From an uncultured Lachnospiraceae bacterium (GTDB lineage: Bacteria > Bacillota > Clostridia > Lachnospirales > Lachnospiraceae), in the NCBI GenBank assembly GCA_944380065.1, contig CALWGM010000009.1:1-63605 (forward strand): a stretch of DNA of 63,605 bases, given 5' to 3'. The notes below the pieces were generated by a model that saw nothing but the letters and a program-made list of their open reading frames with translations, had not been told where the DNA came from and did no database searches. Each line of letters begins with the position of its first letter. Positions within the stretch are counted from its first letter, which is position 1. The position numbers were made by a program, and so were the translations under genes. Positions 35,689-44,629 of the stretch are shown piece by piece.

Positions 35689-37662
35689 ATGAATAATCAG
35701 AAGAAACAAAAGAGACATTTTGAACATTGGCAGATGGTTGCGATATATTTACTGGTTTATGATATTGTCGTGATTGCTGCTTCTTTTTTTGGCGCATTAT
35801 GGTTCCGCTTTGACTGCCGGTTCCAGCAGATTCCCCAGGAATATTTTGCGCACTATATGAAATTTTTACCGGTTTACCTGGCCTTCTGTATCGTGGTATT
35901 CTGGTTTCTGAGGCTGTACCGGAGCATCTGGCGGTTCGCCAGCTACAACGAGCTGATCCGTGTGACCATGGCGACGGGGATCACCCTGATCTTCCATATC
36001 GCGGGGATGAGCCTGATCTTCGGGCGGATGCCGGTCTCCTATTATGTGTTCGGCATCATCCTGCAGTTTGTGTTCACGCTGGCCATCCGTTTTGCCTACC
36101 GGTTCGTCCTCCTGCTGCGGGGACGCAGGTCAGAGGAGGCGAAAAAACAGTACGCCAAGCGGGTGATGCTGGTGGGGGCAGGCGCCGCCGGACAGATGAT
36201 CCTGCGGGATTTAAAGCACGCCAAGGAGACCGCTGAGGAGGTATTCTGCATCATCGACGACAATCCCAACAAATGGGGACGTTATGTGGACGGGATCCCG
36301 GTGGTGGGCGGACGGGATGAGATCATGTCCGCCGCAGTGCGCTACCAGATCGAGAAGATCTATGTGGCGATTCCCAGCGCGAAGCCGACCCAGATCCGGG
36401 ATATCCTCAATATCTGCAAGGAAACCGGCTGCGAGCTGAAGAACCTGCCGGGCATGTATCAGCTGTACCGGGGCGAGCTCACGGTGAGCGCCATGCGGGA
36501 CGTACAGGTGGAAGACCTGCTGGGGAGAGACCCGGTGAAGGTGGATATGCAGGAGATCTACAGATACATAGAGGGTAAGGTGCTTCTGGTTACAGGAGGG
36601 GGCGGTTCTATCGGTTCGGAGCTGTGCCGGCAGATTGCCAGCCACCACCCGAAGCAGGTGATCATCTTCGATATCTATGAAAACAACGCTTACGACATCC
36701 AGATGGAACTGAAAAAGAACCATCCGGAGCTGAATTTGGTGGTGCTGATCGGATCCGTGCGGGACTCCAGACGGATCAAGCAGGTGTTTGAGACCTACCG
36801 TCCGCAGGTGGTTTATCATGCGGCTGCCCACAAGCATGTGCCGCTGATGGAGGACAGCCCGGCGGAGGCTATTAAGAACAATGTGATCGGCACCTACAAG
36901 ACTGCCTACGCGGCCATGATGAACGGCTGCGAGCGGTTCGTGCTGATCAGCACAGACAAGGCGGTGAATCCCACCAATATCATGGGAGCCAGCAAGCGCA
37001 TGTGCGAGATGGTGATCCAGACCTTTGACCGGATGATCAAGGCGGGCACGCCGGAGAAGCTGCCCTGTCTGTTTGCCCATCAGGACGACGAGGACGGTTC
37101 CATGAGTTATGAGGCCAACCGCCCGGCAGAGATCCGGACACAGTTCGTGGCCGTGCGGTTCGGCAATGTGCTGGGCAGCAACGGCTCCGTGATCCCGCTG
37201 TTTCAAAAGCAGATTGCGGCGGGCGGGCCGGTGACGGTGACCCACCCGGATATTATCCGCTATTTCATGACCATCCCCGAGGCGGTCTGCCTGGTGATGC
37301 AGGCCGGCGTTTACGCCCAGGGCGGGGAGATCTTTGTGCTGGATATGGGAGAGCCGGTGAAGATCGACACGCTGGCGCGGAACCTGATCAAGCTGTCCGG
37401 GCACCAGCCGGATGTGGATATTGCCATCGAGTACACCGGGCTGCGGCCGGGGGAGAAGCTGTATGAGGAGAAGCTGATGGCGGAGGAGGGCTTAAAGACC
37501 ACACCCAACCGTCTGATCCATATCGGCTGTCCGATCCCCTTTGATTCGGTGGAATTCCTGCGGAAATTAGAACAGCTGATGCTGGTATGCTATGAAAATC
37601 ACCCCCAGGTGACGGAGATGGTGGAGGGGATTGTCTCCACCTACCATCCGCAGAAGCACTGA
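35689..37662 (+). CDS. Nucleotide-sugar 4,6-dehydratase, CapD/EpsC type
   Basis: Membrane-bound SDR that probably makes a UDP-4-keto-6-deoxy-HexNAc for the first sugar of the repeat. From ATG 35689 (657 residues; ATG 35671 is also possible): four membrane spans in the first 150 residues, a nucleotide-binding fold (VMLVGAGAAGQMILRDL), then the catalytic SDR domain with LVTGGGGSIGSELCRQI, HVPLMEDSP, STDKAVNPTNIMGASKR and VRFGNVLGSNGSVIPLF. The usual SDR Tyr is replaced by Met in the MGASKR motif, as in the PglF/FlaA1 family. An insertion of about 35 residues precedes RTQFVAVRFGN. Confidence 0.92.
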   Translation: MNNQKKQKRHFEHWQMVAIYLLVYDIVVIAASFFGALWFRFDCRFQQIPQEYFAHYMKFLPVYLAFCIVVFWFLRLYRSIWRFASYNELIRVTMATGITLIFHIAGMSLIFGRMPVSYYVFGIILQFVFTLAIRFAYRFVLLLRGRRSEEAKKQYAKRVMLVGAGAAGQMILRDLKHAKETAEEVFCIIDDNPNKWGRYVDGIPVVGGRDEIMSAAVRYQIEKIYVAIPSAKPTQIRDILNICKETGCELKNLPGMYQLYRGELTVSAMRDVQVEDLLGRDPVKVDMQEIYRYIEGKVLLVTGGGGSIGSELCRQIASHHPKQVIIFDIYENNAYDIQMELKKNHPELNLVVLIGSVRDSRRIKQVFETYRPQVVYHAAAHKHVPLMEDSPAEAIKNNVIGTYKTAYAAMMNGCERFVLISTDKAVNPTNIMGASKRMCEMVIQTFDRMIKAGTPEKLPCLFAHQDDEDGSMSYEANRPAEIRTQFVAVRFGNVLGSNGSVIPLFQKQIAAGGPVTVTHPDIIRYFMTIPEAVCLVMQAGVYAQGGEIFVLDMGEPVKIDTLARNLIKLSGHQPDVDIAIEYTGLRPGEKLYEEKLMAEEGLKTTPNRLIHIGCPIPFDSVEFLRKLEQLMLVCYENHPQVTEMVEGIVSTYHPQKH

Positions 37663-37705
37663 ACCTGCCGGGTGAATACAGGGAACTTATAAGGAGATTT
37701 CAGAG

Positions 37706-38425
37706 ATGCCAAGTGGGTACTGGGATATTCACAATCATATACTGCCGGGCGTAGACGACGGCGCCTCCTGCATGGAGGAGACTTACGACCTGCTGGCGGA
37801 GGAATACCGCCAGGGGGTGCGCAACATCATCTTTACGCCCCACCACAGGCCGAAGCTGTTCCGGGTCAGTATCAAAGACCGGGAGAGCGTATACTGGAAG
37901 GTCTGCCGGCAGATGCATGAAACGTTCCCGGATATGCATTTTTATCTGGGCTGCGAGTTCTATGTCCATGACAGGATGGAGGAGGAGCTGGCGGATATCC
38001 GCTGCCGGATGGCGCGGACCAATGTGGTACTGGCAGAGTTCCCCACCGCCGGCCATTTCACAGATATGAAACGGCATGTGCAGGAGATCCTGCGGCAGGG
38101 GTACCACCTGATCATCGCCCACGCGGAGCGGTACCGGTGCCTGTACACCTCCGGCGAACGCCTTGCGTGGCTCCGGCAGGCAGGCGCGCTGGTGCAGCTG
38201 AACGCGGGCAGCATTTTAGGCCGGGAGGGCTCTGAGGCGAAGCGCTTCTGTATCAAAGCGCTGCAGGATGGGCATGCTGATTTTATAGCCAGCGACGCCC
38301 ACAATATGCGGGGGCGTCCGGTGGAATTAGCGGCCTGCAGGAAAAAGATCCAGCGGAAGTTCGGAAAAGAACATGCGGACTGGTGGTTCGGCCAGGCGCA
38401 GGAAAAACTGTTCGGCAGAGGATGA
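37706..38425 (+). CDS. cpsB: Protein-tyrosine phosphatase, CpsB/CapC (PHP) type
   Basis: Manganese-dependent phosphatase that dephosphorylates the CpsD tyrosine kinase. The 239-residue protein has the PHP motif DIHNHILPGVDDGA (H9, H11), TPHHRPKLF, LGCEFYVHD, LIIAHAERYRCL and FIASDAHNMRGRP. AAGGAGA precedes the ATG. cpsD and cpsC follow in one transcription unit. Confidence 0.95.
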   Translation: MPSGYWDIHNHILPGVDDGASCMEETYDLLAEEYRQGVRNIIFTPHHRPKLFRVSIKDRESVYWKVCRQMHETFPDMHFYLGCEFYVHDRMEEELADIRCRMARTNVVLAEFPTAGHFTDMKRHVQEILRQGYHLIIAHAERYRCLYTSGERLAWLRQAGALVQLNAGSILGREGSEAKRFCIKALQDGHADFIASDAHNMRGRPVELAACRKKIQRKFGKEHADWWFGQAQEKLFGRG

Positions 38426-38445
38426 AGGAGGAAACAGATCCCGAT

Positions 38446-39183
38446 ATGAAACAGATCTATTTGAAAGAAAGCGACGACATGTCGCCGATCCTGAAGGATG
38501 TATACCGGCGGCTGAGAACCAATATAGAATTTACAGGCACGGAGAACCGGGCCATCTGCATCACCAGCTGCGGGGAAAACGACGGCAAGAGCACCATCAG
38601 TTTCCACCTGGCGGAGATCATGGCGGAGGATGAAAAAAATGTCCTGTTAGTGGACGCGGATATGAGAAACAGCGTTCTGTACAGAGAGAAGCGGTTTGAG
38701 AAAAACATGGAAGGCCTGAGCAATATGCTCTCCGGGCAGGCGAAGCTGACCGATGTGATCTATAAGACCGACCATCCCCATCTGTATCTGCTGCCTACCG
38801 GCGTGTTTCCGGTGAACCCCACGGAGCTGCTGAACAAGGAGCGGTTCCGGAAACTGATCGAGGCAGCCAAAAAATCCTTTGACTATATCATCATCGACAC
38901 CCCGCCCTTAGGGCCGGTGATCGACGCCGCAGTGGTGGCCAGGGAAGTGGACGGCTCCATCCTGGTCATTTCCGCCAACCGGGTCAGCCGCCGGGTGGCG
39001 GCGGCCATCAAAGACCAGCTGGTTCAGGCGAACCCCAACCTGTTGGGTGTGATCCTCAACCGGGTGGAACGCTCCGGCAAGGGCTACGGCCAGTACGGCT
39101 ATGGATACGGCTATGGTTCAGGATACGGGGAGACGCCCGGGGCGGCAGAGGAAACTACGGTTAAAGGAGACGAGCAACAGTGA
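38446..39183 (+). CDS. cpsD: Capsular polysaccharide tyrosine kinase (BY-kinase)
   Basis: Cytoplasmic tyrosine kinase partner of CpsC. 245 residues from ATG 38446 (an ATG at 38422 overlapping the cpsB stop is also in frame). Walker A GENDGKST (43-50), Walker A' LLVDADMRNSV (68-78), Walker B YIIIDTPPLGPVID, and a C-terminal tyrosine cluster GYGQYGYGYGYGSGYG, the expected autophosphorylation tail. Overlaps cpsC. Confidence 0.94.
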   Translation: MKQIYLKESDDMSPILKDVYRRLRTNIEFTGTENRAICITSCGENDGKSTISFHLAEIMAEDEKNVLLVDADMRNSVLYREKRFEKNMEGLSNMLSGQAKLTDVIYKTDHPHLYLLPTGVFPVNPTELLNKERFRKLIEAAKKSFDYIIIDTPPLGPVIDAAVVAREVDGSILVISANRVSRRVAAAIKDQLVQANPNLLGVILNRVERSGKGYGQYGYGYGYGSGYGETPGAAEETTVKGDEQQ

Positions 39184-39905
39184 TGAATAAAGCGAAAAAT
39201 GAAGAGATGGAAATCGACCTGCTGGAGCTGCTGCGGGTCCTGCTCCGGAAATGGTATCTCCTGCTTTTAGGGCTGGTCATCGGGGCAGTGCTGGCCGGGG
39301 GATACACCTGGATGCAGGCACCGGTCTATGAATCCACCGTGCAGTTCTACATCCTGCCCCAGAGCGGCAACGACACGATCTCCACTTCCGATACCCAGGT
39401 GGGAACGGCGCTGAGCTCCGATTTCGTGGAGATCGCCCAGAGCCGGACCGTGATCGACGCGGCCATCGACGAGGTGGAGCGGGAAGAGGGCGTGACCCTG
39501 ACCCGGGAAGAGGTGCAGGGAATGGCGGAGATCTCCGTCAAGCCGGACACCCGTATCTTAGACATCGTGGTTCACAGTGAGGACGCGGATGTGGCCTGTT
39601 CCCTGGCCAACGCGCTGGGGGATACCGTGGGGGAGCAGATCGGAAGGATCATGCAGACCGACCCGCTCACCCCGTTTGAAACCGCGGAGGTGGCGCAGGA
39701 GCCCATCGATAACAATCTGACCCGAAATATCGCCGTGGGAGCGCTGGCCGGGCTCATCATCCTGGCATTGTTTGTGATTATCCCCCATCTGGCGAATGAC
39801 AGGATCCAGACCGCCGAGGATGTGGAAAAATATCTGGAAACCGGCGTTTTAGGCATGATTCCGGAACAAAAAGGAAATTACCGCGGAAAAAAGAAATTCC
39901 GCTGA
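39183..39905 (+). CDS. cpsC: Chain length determinant / kinase activator (Wzz family)
   Basis: Membrane adaptor of the CpsCD complex setting polymer length. 240 residues: short cytoplasmic start with EIDLLELLRVLLRKWY, first span (YLLLLGLVIGAVLAGGYTW), extracellular Wzz domain, second span (NIAVGALAGLIILALFVII), and a cytoplasmic tail with DRIQTAEDVEKYL and TGVLGMIPE. A GTG at 39180 is an alternative start. Confidence 0.94.
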   Translation: MNKAKNEEMEIDLLELLRVLLRKWYLLLLGLVIGAVLAGGYTWMQAPVYESTVQFYILPQSGNDTISTSDTQVGTALSSDFVEIAQSRTVIDAAIDEVEREEGVTLTREEVQGMAEISVKPDTRILDIVVHSEDADVACSLANALGDTVGEQIGRIMQTDPLTPFETAEVAQEPIDNNLTRNIAVGALAGLIILALFVIIPHLANDRIQTAEDVEKYLETGVLGMIPEQKGNYRGKKKFR

Positions 39906-39931
39906 AGATAGGAACCGACAAATTTCAGTGT

Positions 39932-40015
39932 GATGCAAATCGTCGCAGAGCCGCGTTTGCATCTGCTGAATGACAGAGAGAAACACCCCATTCTGCCTGC
40001 ATGAAGACAGAATGG
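39932..40015 (+). promoter_or_regulatory. Two RNA hairpins ahead of loaP
   Basis: GATGCAAA/TTTGCATC (39932-39963, 16-base loop) and CCATTCTG/CAGAATGG (39988-40015, 12-base loop) in the 190-base gap between cpsC and loaP. Neither has a T-run. They may be antiterminator contact sites, processing sites or decay barriers. Confidence 0.4.
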
Positions 40016-40097
40016 CGAAGCCTGCCCTTCACACCGGGGCGGGAAGCGATCGTTGGAAAGTGAAGGTACAGAATCAGAGTACCGTATGGAGCAGAGT

Positions 40098-40607
40098 ATG
40101 TGGTATGTGATCCAGGTGCGCACCGGTACCGAGGAGAATATCCGCCTGCAGTGCGAGGCGAATATCCCGGAGGAGATCATGGAGCGCTGTTTTATTCCCT
40201 ATTATGAAGAACGGAGACGGATCCGGGGAGAGTGGATGACGGTGAAACGAATCCTCTTCCCGGGGTACGTCTTTTTAATTACGGAAAAAATGGAAGAGCT
40301 GTTCCATCAGCTGAAAAAGGTGGTCGGCCTGACGAAGATGCTGGGCACCGGGGAGGAGATCATCCCCCTGACGGAGACGGAAACCGAGTTCTTAAAGCGG
40401 TTCGGCGGCGAGGATCAGATCGTGGAGATGTCCGAGGGAATCATCGAGCAGTCACGTATCAGGATCCTGTCAGGGCCTCTGATGGGGATGGAGGGACAGA
40501 TCCGAAAGATCGACCGGCACAGGCGGAAGGCCTGGCTGGAGGTGGAACTGTTCGGCCGGATCCAGCGGGTGGAAGTGGGACTGGAGATCCCGATGAAGAC
40601 GGTGTGA
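40098..40607 (+). CDS. loaP: NusG-family antiterminator, LoaP type
   Basis: Specialised NusG paralogue that helps RNA polymerase read through terminators in one long operon. 169 residues from ATG 40098 (GGAG site six bases away; ATG 40086 and TTG 40053 are alternatives). NGN domain: MWYVIQVRTGTEENIRLQCE, RILFPGYVFLIT; C-terminal KOW domain: RIRILSGPLMGMEGQIRKID. LoaP genes are typical of capsule and polyketide operons in Firmicutes, and this one sits where the variable part starts, so it very likely acts on this operon. Confidence 0.88.
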   Translation: MWYVIQVRTGTEENIRLQCEANIPEEIMERCFIPYYEERRRIRGEWMTVKRILFPGYVFLITEKMEELFHQLKKVVGLTKMLGTGEEIIPLTETETEFLKRFGGEDQIVEMSEGIIEQSRIRILSGPLMGMEGQIRKIDRHRRKAWLEVELFGRIQRVEVGLEIPMKTV

Positions 40608-40740
40608 GGGATCGAGAGCATTGAAATCGGATTGCGGCTGGGCGAAAAGTTTTTCGAATAAGGTCAATCAGAAGATGACGTGATGGCGGGAGCAAAGCTT
40701 CCTTTGATCATGTAAATCATCTAAGGAGATATGCTTAGTT

Positions 40741-43680
40741 ATGAAAATAAAAAAGATTTTGAAAATAATAATCGCTATACTGGCGGTAGTATTTGTTGTG
40801 CTATCCATCATTGCCGTCAAGACGAAAAAGAAATCGGTTTATGATGACCAGCCAGAGGAAAAGAACCCGTTAGAAGGGAAAAAAGTCGTCTTTGTAGAGG
40901 ATGAGCAGGATCAGGAAAATGCGGATGGGATCAGAGGTCATCTGGAAGTAGTGGGTGAGTCGTCCTACATCCCCGGATTTTATGAAAAATATGTAAAAAG
41001 AGCTATCGATATAGTTCTTTCTTTTTTCGCTCTCATTATCCTGTCGCCAGTGTTTGCAGGAATTGCACTGGCAATCAAGATCGAAGATCCGGGTCCGGTA
41101 TTCTTTACACAAAAGCGTGTAGGTCAGAATAAGCAGTATTTCAAGTTACATAAATTCCGTTCCATGAAGGTATCCACACCTCATGACGTGCCGACCCATA
41201 TGCTGGAAAATCCGGAGCAGTACATCACGAGGACAGGAGCCTTCATCCGCCGGCACAGTTTAGACGAGCTTCCGCAGATCTGGGATATTTTTGTGGGTAA
41301 TTTGACAATCATAGGGCCGCGACCGGGGCTTTGGAATCAGGATCGTCTGACTGCGGAAAGAGAGAAATATGGAGCCAATGATGTAAAACCGGGATTAACC
41401 GGATGGGCGCAGATCAATGGAAGAGACGAGCTGGAGATTCCGGAGAAGGCGAAGCTGGATGGGGAATATGTGTCGAAGCTGGGGCTTGGCATGGATATCA
41501 AGTGTTTTCTTGGAAGCTTGCATGTGTTTGGAAAGGATGATTCCGTAGTGGAAGGTGGTACTGGAGAAATGAAAAAAACAGGACGCCATTACACCGATGG
41601 AAAAAGTAAGGAAGAACTGATCGGTCATATTGGGTTTGGGGAGCCTGTGCAGATTGACCGCAATGCCAAGAAAAAAGTTCTGATCACTGGAGCTGGTTCG
41701 TATATTGGAGATTCCTTCCAGAACTATGCTATGGAGCATTATGCGGATAATTTTGAAATCAGCGTATTGGATATGCTGGATCCGGCGTGGAAGGAAACGG
41801 ATTTTTCTGAATATGACATCGTGTATCATGTGGCCGGACTGGCCCATGCAGATGTGGGAAAGGTTTCAGAAGAAACAAAGGAAAAATACTATGCGGTAAA
41901 TACAGATCTGGCTGTTGAAGTGGCTGATAAAGCAAAACAGGATGGAGTAAGAGAATTTATCTTTATGTCATCTATGATCGTATACGGAGATTCCGCGCCA
42001 TATGGGAAGAAAAAGGTCATTGATGAACATACGGTTCCGGAACCGGCTAATTTCTATGGGGACTCCAAGCTGCAAGCGGATGTGGCTGTCAGGGAATTAG
42101 CAGATGATGATTTCAAAGTGATTGTACTGAGACCGCCTATGATCTATGGGAAAGGCAGCAAAGGAAATTATCCATTACTTGCAAAAATGGCAAAGAAGCT
42201 TCCGGTTTTTCCTGATGTGGATAATCAGCGGAGTATGCTGTATATAGAAAATCTGTGTGAATTCCTGTGTCAGATCATGTTGGTGGAAGTAAAGCAAAAT
42301 GCAACTGTTTTGATGCCGCAGAATGGGGAATGGACAAAGACATCGGAAATGGTAAAAGAAATTGCAGAGGTGTATGGAAAAAACTGCGTGATTTCAAAAG
42401 CTTTGGCTCCTGCAGTATTGATATGCAGTAAGGTACCGGGGAAGATTGGCGGATTGGTAAATAAGGCATTTGGGAATATGATATATTCCGCCAAAATTTC
42501 TGACTATAAAGGAATTGATTATCAGAAGATAGATTTAAAAGATAGTGTTATGAGGACAGAAACAGGAACGAAAAACAGTTCAAAAAAAAAAGTATTATTT
42601 TTAGTGAATCATGATGTAGTTATCTATAATTTTCGTCTGGAATTGGTGGAGAGACTTCTTCAGGAGGGCTATGAAGTACATATTTCTTCGCCATATGGGG
42701 AGCGAATTGAAGACTTGAAATCATTTGGAGCGATTTATCATGAAATTGAAATTGATCGCCATGGTATGAATCCTCTCACAGAGCTGAAGCTGATACAGAC
42801 TTATCGACAGTTATTTGAAACAGTAAGGCCAGATATTATTTTAGGGTATACCATCAAGCCAAACATTTATGGTGCTATGGCTGCTCAGAGATACAGGATT
42901 CCATTCATAGCTAATATTACAGGTCTTGGGACAGCAGTTGAAAATGAAGGATTCAAACAGAAAATTTTCATTCTTCTATACAAAATAGCATTTCGTAAGA
43001 TACAAAAAGTATTTTTTCAAAATGAAGAAAATATGCAATTTTTTATTGATCATAAGATTGCTTTGGACAAACATGACCTGCTTCCTGGATCTGGGGTCAA
43101 TCTGGATCGTTTTACTGTTACGGAGTATCCGGATGACCATATTGTAAAATTTTTATTTATATCCCGCATTATGAAAGAAAAAGGGATTGATCAATATCTT
43201 GCAGCTGCGAAAGAAATAAAAAAAGAATATCCAAATACAGAGTTTCATATTTGCGGATTTTGCGAAAAGGAATATGAAGGAAAATTGGATGAGTATGCAA
43301 AAAAAGGTATTGTTATTTATCATGGCATGATTCGTGATGTAGCTGGATTTCTTAAAAATATCCATTGTGTTGTTCATCCAACATATTATCCGGAAGGAAT
43401 TTCCAATGTACTTCTTGAGGCCTCTGCATCAGGTAGACCTATAATCACCACAGATAGATCTGGTTGTCGAGAAGTAGCTGATGATAGTGTTAATGGCTAT
43501 ATGATTCCGCAGAAGAACAGTGAAAAGCTTATTGAAGCAATTGAGAAATTTTTAAGCCTGACAAATGAGGAAAAGAAGAACATGGGGTTGGTTGCAAGAG
43601 AAAAGGTTGAAAGAGAATTTGATCGACAGATTGTTGTTGAGGCCTATATGAAAGAGATAAAGGGAAGTTATGTCAGATAA
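40741..43680 (+). CDS. Trifunctional fusion: phosphoglycosyl transferase - NAD-dependent epimerase - glycosyltransferase
   Basis: 979 residues in one frame. An N-terminal membrane helix (5-27) precedes a monotopic phosphoglycosyl transferase (about 81-265: YVKRAIDIVLSFFALIILSP, FFTQKRVGQN, KFRSMK, catalytic D175-E176 in HSLDELPQIWD, GPRPG, KPGLTGWAQING). Then comes an extended SDR (about 311-600: GAGSYIG, SSMIVYG, Y439-x3-K443, LRPPMIYGKG). Last is a GT-B glycosyltransferase (about 616-979: LFLVNHDVVIYNFRLEL, ISRIMKEKG, YPEGISNVLLEA). It would load the first sugar phosphate on undecaprenyl phosphate, process a nucleotide sugar and add the second sugar. Base composition falls toward AT within this gene. 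A short repeat or frameshift is not seen. Confidence 0.9.
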   Translation: MKIKKILKIIIAILAVVFVVLSIIAVKTKKKSVYDDQPEEKNPLEGKKVVFVEDEQDQENADGIRGHLEVVGESSYIPGFYEKYVKRAIDIVLSFFALIILSPVFAGIALAIKIEDPGPVFFTQKRVGQNKQYFKLHKFRSMKVSTPHDVPTHMLENPEQYITRTGAFIRRHSLDELPQIWDIFVGNLTIIGPRPGLWNQDRLTAEREKYGANDVKPGLTGWAQINGRDELEIPEKAKLDGEYVSKLGLGMDIKCFLGSLHVFGKDDSVVEGGTGEMKKTGRHYTDGKSKEELIGHIGFGEPVQIDRNAKKKVLITGAGSYIGDSFQNYAMEHYADNFEISVLDMLDPAWKETDFSEYDIVYHVAGLAHADVGKVSEETKEKYYAVNTDLAVEVADKAKQDGVREFIFMSSMIVYGDSAPYGKKKVIDEHTVPEPANFYGDSKLQADVAVRELADDDFKVIVLRPPMIYGKGSKGNYPLLAKMAKKLPVFPDVDNQRSMLYIENLCEFLCQIMLVEVKQNATVLMPQNGEWTKTSEMVKEIAEVYGKNCVISKALAPAVLICSKVPGKIGGLVNKAFGNMIYSAKISDYKGIDYQKIDLKDSVMRTETGTKNSSKKKVLFLVNHDVVIYNFRLELVERLLQEGYEVHISSPYGERIEDLKSFGAIYHEIEIDRHGMNPLTELKLIQTYRQLFETVRPDIILGYTIKPNIYGAMAAQRYRIPFIANITGLGTAVENEGFKQKIFILLYKIAFRKIQKVFFQNEENMQFFIDHKIALDKHDLLPGSGVNLDRFTVTEYPDDHIVKFLFISRIMKEKGIDQYLAAAKEIKKEYPNTEFHICGFCEKEYEGKLDEYAKKGIVIYHGMIRDVAGFLKNIHCVVHPTYYPEGISNVLLEASASGRPIITTDRSGCREVADDSVNGYMIPQKNSEKLIEAIEKFLSLTNEEKKNMGLVAREKVEREFDRQIVVEAYMKEIKGSYVR

Positions 43681-44629
43681 TTCAAAATTGTATGTTTTTG
43701 ATAAAAAAAATATATGCTATATACGTGCAAAAGAAAAAAAAGATTACTGTTTTGATGGAATAAAAACAATGGGGTATGACATTATTGTTCCTTACAGAGG
43801 AAATAATTTGTTGATGCGCGTATTTAGAGAAATATGGTTTCGATTGAATCTGCCTAAAAAAGAAATATGGTTTAACAGAGCAGTGAAAACTAAAAACGTG
43901 GATATTTTTATTATTAAGGATCCACTTATTATTGCGGAGTTTATATTTTGGGTGAAAGAGAATCATCCAAATTCAAGAATTATTTTTGAATATGATAATA
44001 GAGTTTCATGGTCGTTAAATCCAGATAAGATAGATGAAAGAGTTGCTGAAAAGTGGACCTACGATGCAGATGATGCATCTAAATATGGTATGAGACTTAA
44101 ACATGGAGCGTATTTGGATATATATAGAATTATCCCTCAAAAAGAAAAAAGTATAGATGTTTTATATCTTGGTAGGGACAAAGGACGACTTAATGAGTTG
44201 ATAGATTTAGAGAAGACATTTGATAGAATGGGATTAAAAACAAAGTTTCATATTTGTGCTGATAGAAAATTCATGCGTTATAAAAATAGAAGATATCAGA
44301 AGAATATGCTATATCAAGAGTATTTAGAATTCTTAAAGCAAAGTCGTGCCATTTTGAACATTGTTCAAAATGGTCAAAATAGTATTACTATGCGAGAGTA
44401 TGAAGCTGTATTCGATGGGATAAAATGTATTACATCTAACCAGGGTATATATGGATTTGAGTTTTATCATCCTAGTAGATTTTTTGTGTTAGGTAGAGAT
44501 GATTTGGCTGGATTGAAAGATTTTATAGAATCTCCTTTTGCCCCTGTGATGGAGAGTGACTTAAAGCAATATACATTTGACTCGATGGTGAGAATGATGG
44601 TTGAGAACAGAGGTGGGGACAATTGTTAA
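43670..44629 (+). CDS. Putative glycosyltransferase (GT-B-like)
   Basis: 319-residue soluble protein, strongly AT-rich coding. The C-terminal half has the layout of a GT-B nucleotide-sugar domain: IDVLYLGRDKGRLNELIDL, YQEYLEFLKQSRAILNIV, then NSITMREYEAVFDGIKCITS, where the RxYE element fits the acidic motif that binds the donor. The family is not certain; no closer name can be given. It overlaps the end of the fusion gene by 11 bases (ATGTCAGATAA) and the next gene by seven. Confidence 0.65.
   Translation: MSDNSKLYVFDKKNICYIRAKEKKDYCFDGIKTMGYDIIVPYRGNNLLMRVFREIWFRLNLPKKEIWFNRAVKTKNVDIFIIKDPLIIAEFIFWVKENHPNSRIIFEYDNRVSWSLNPDKIDERVAEKWTYDADDASKYGMRLKHGAYLDIYRIIPQKEKSIDVLYLGRDKGRLNELIDLEKTFDRMGLKTKFHICADRKFMRYKNRRYQKNMLYQEYLEFLKQSRAILNIVQNGQNSITMREYEAVFDGIKCITSNQGIYGFEFYHPSRFFVLGRDDLAGLKDFIESPFAPVMESDLKQYTFDSMVRMMVENRGGDNC

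Noticed and set aside
36211-37404. 397-codon minus-strand frame opposite the CapD-type gene
   Set aside because: His/Leu-rich translation typical of antisense to a biased gene; the + strand product is a clear SDR.
39085-39135. Repetitive TACGG/CTATGG DNA near the end of cpsD
   Set aside because: It encodes the tyrosine/glycine-rich tail of the BY-kinase, a known functional feature, not a DNA repeat element or CRISPR.
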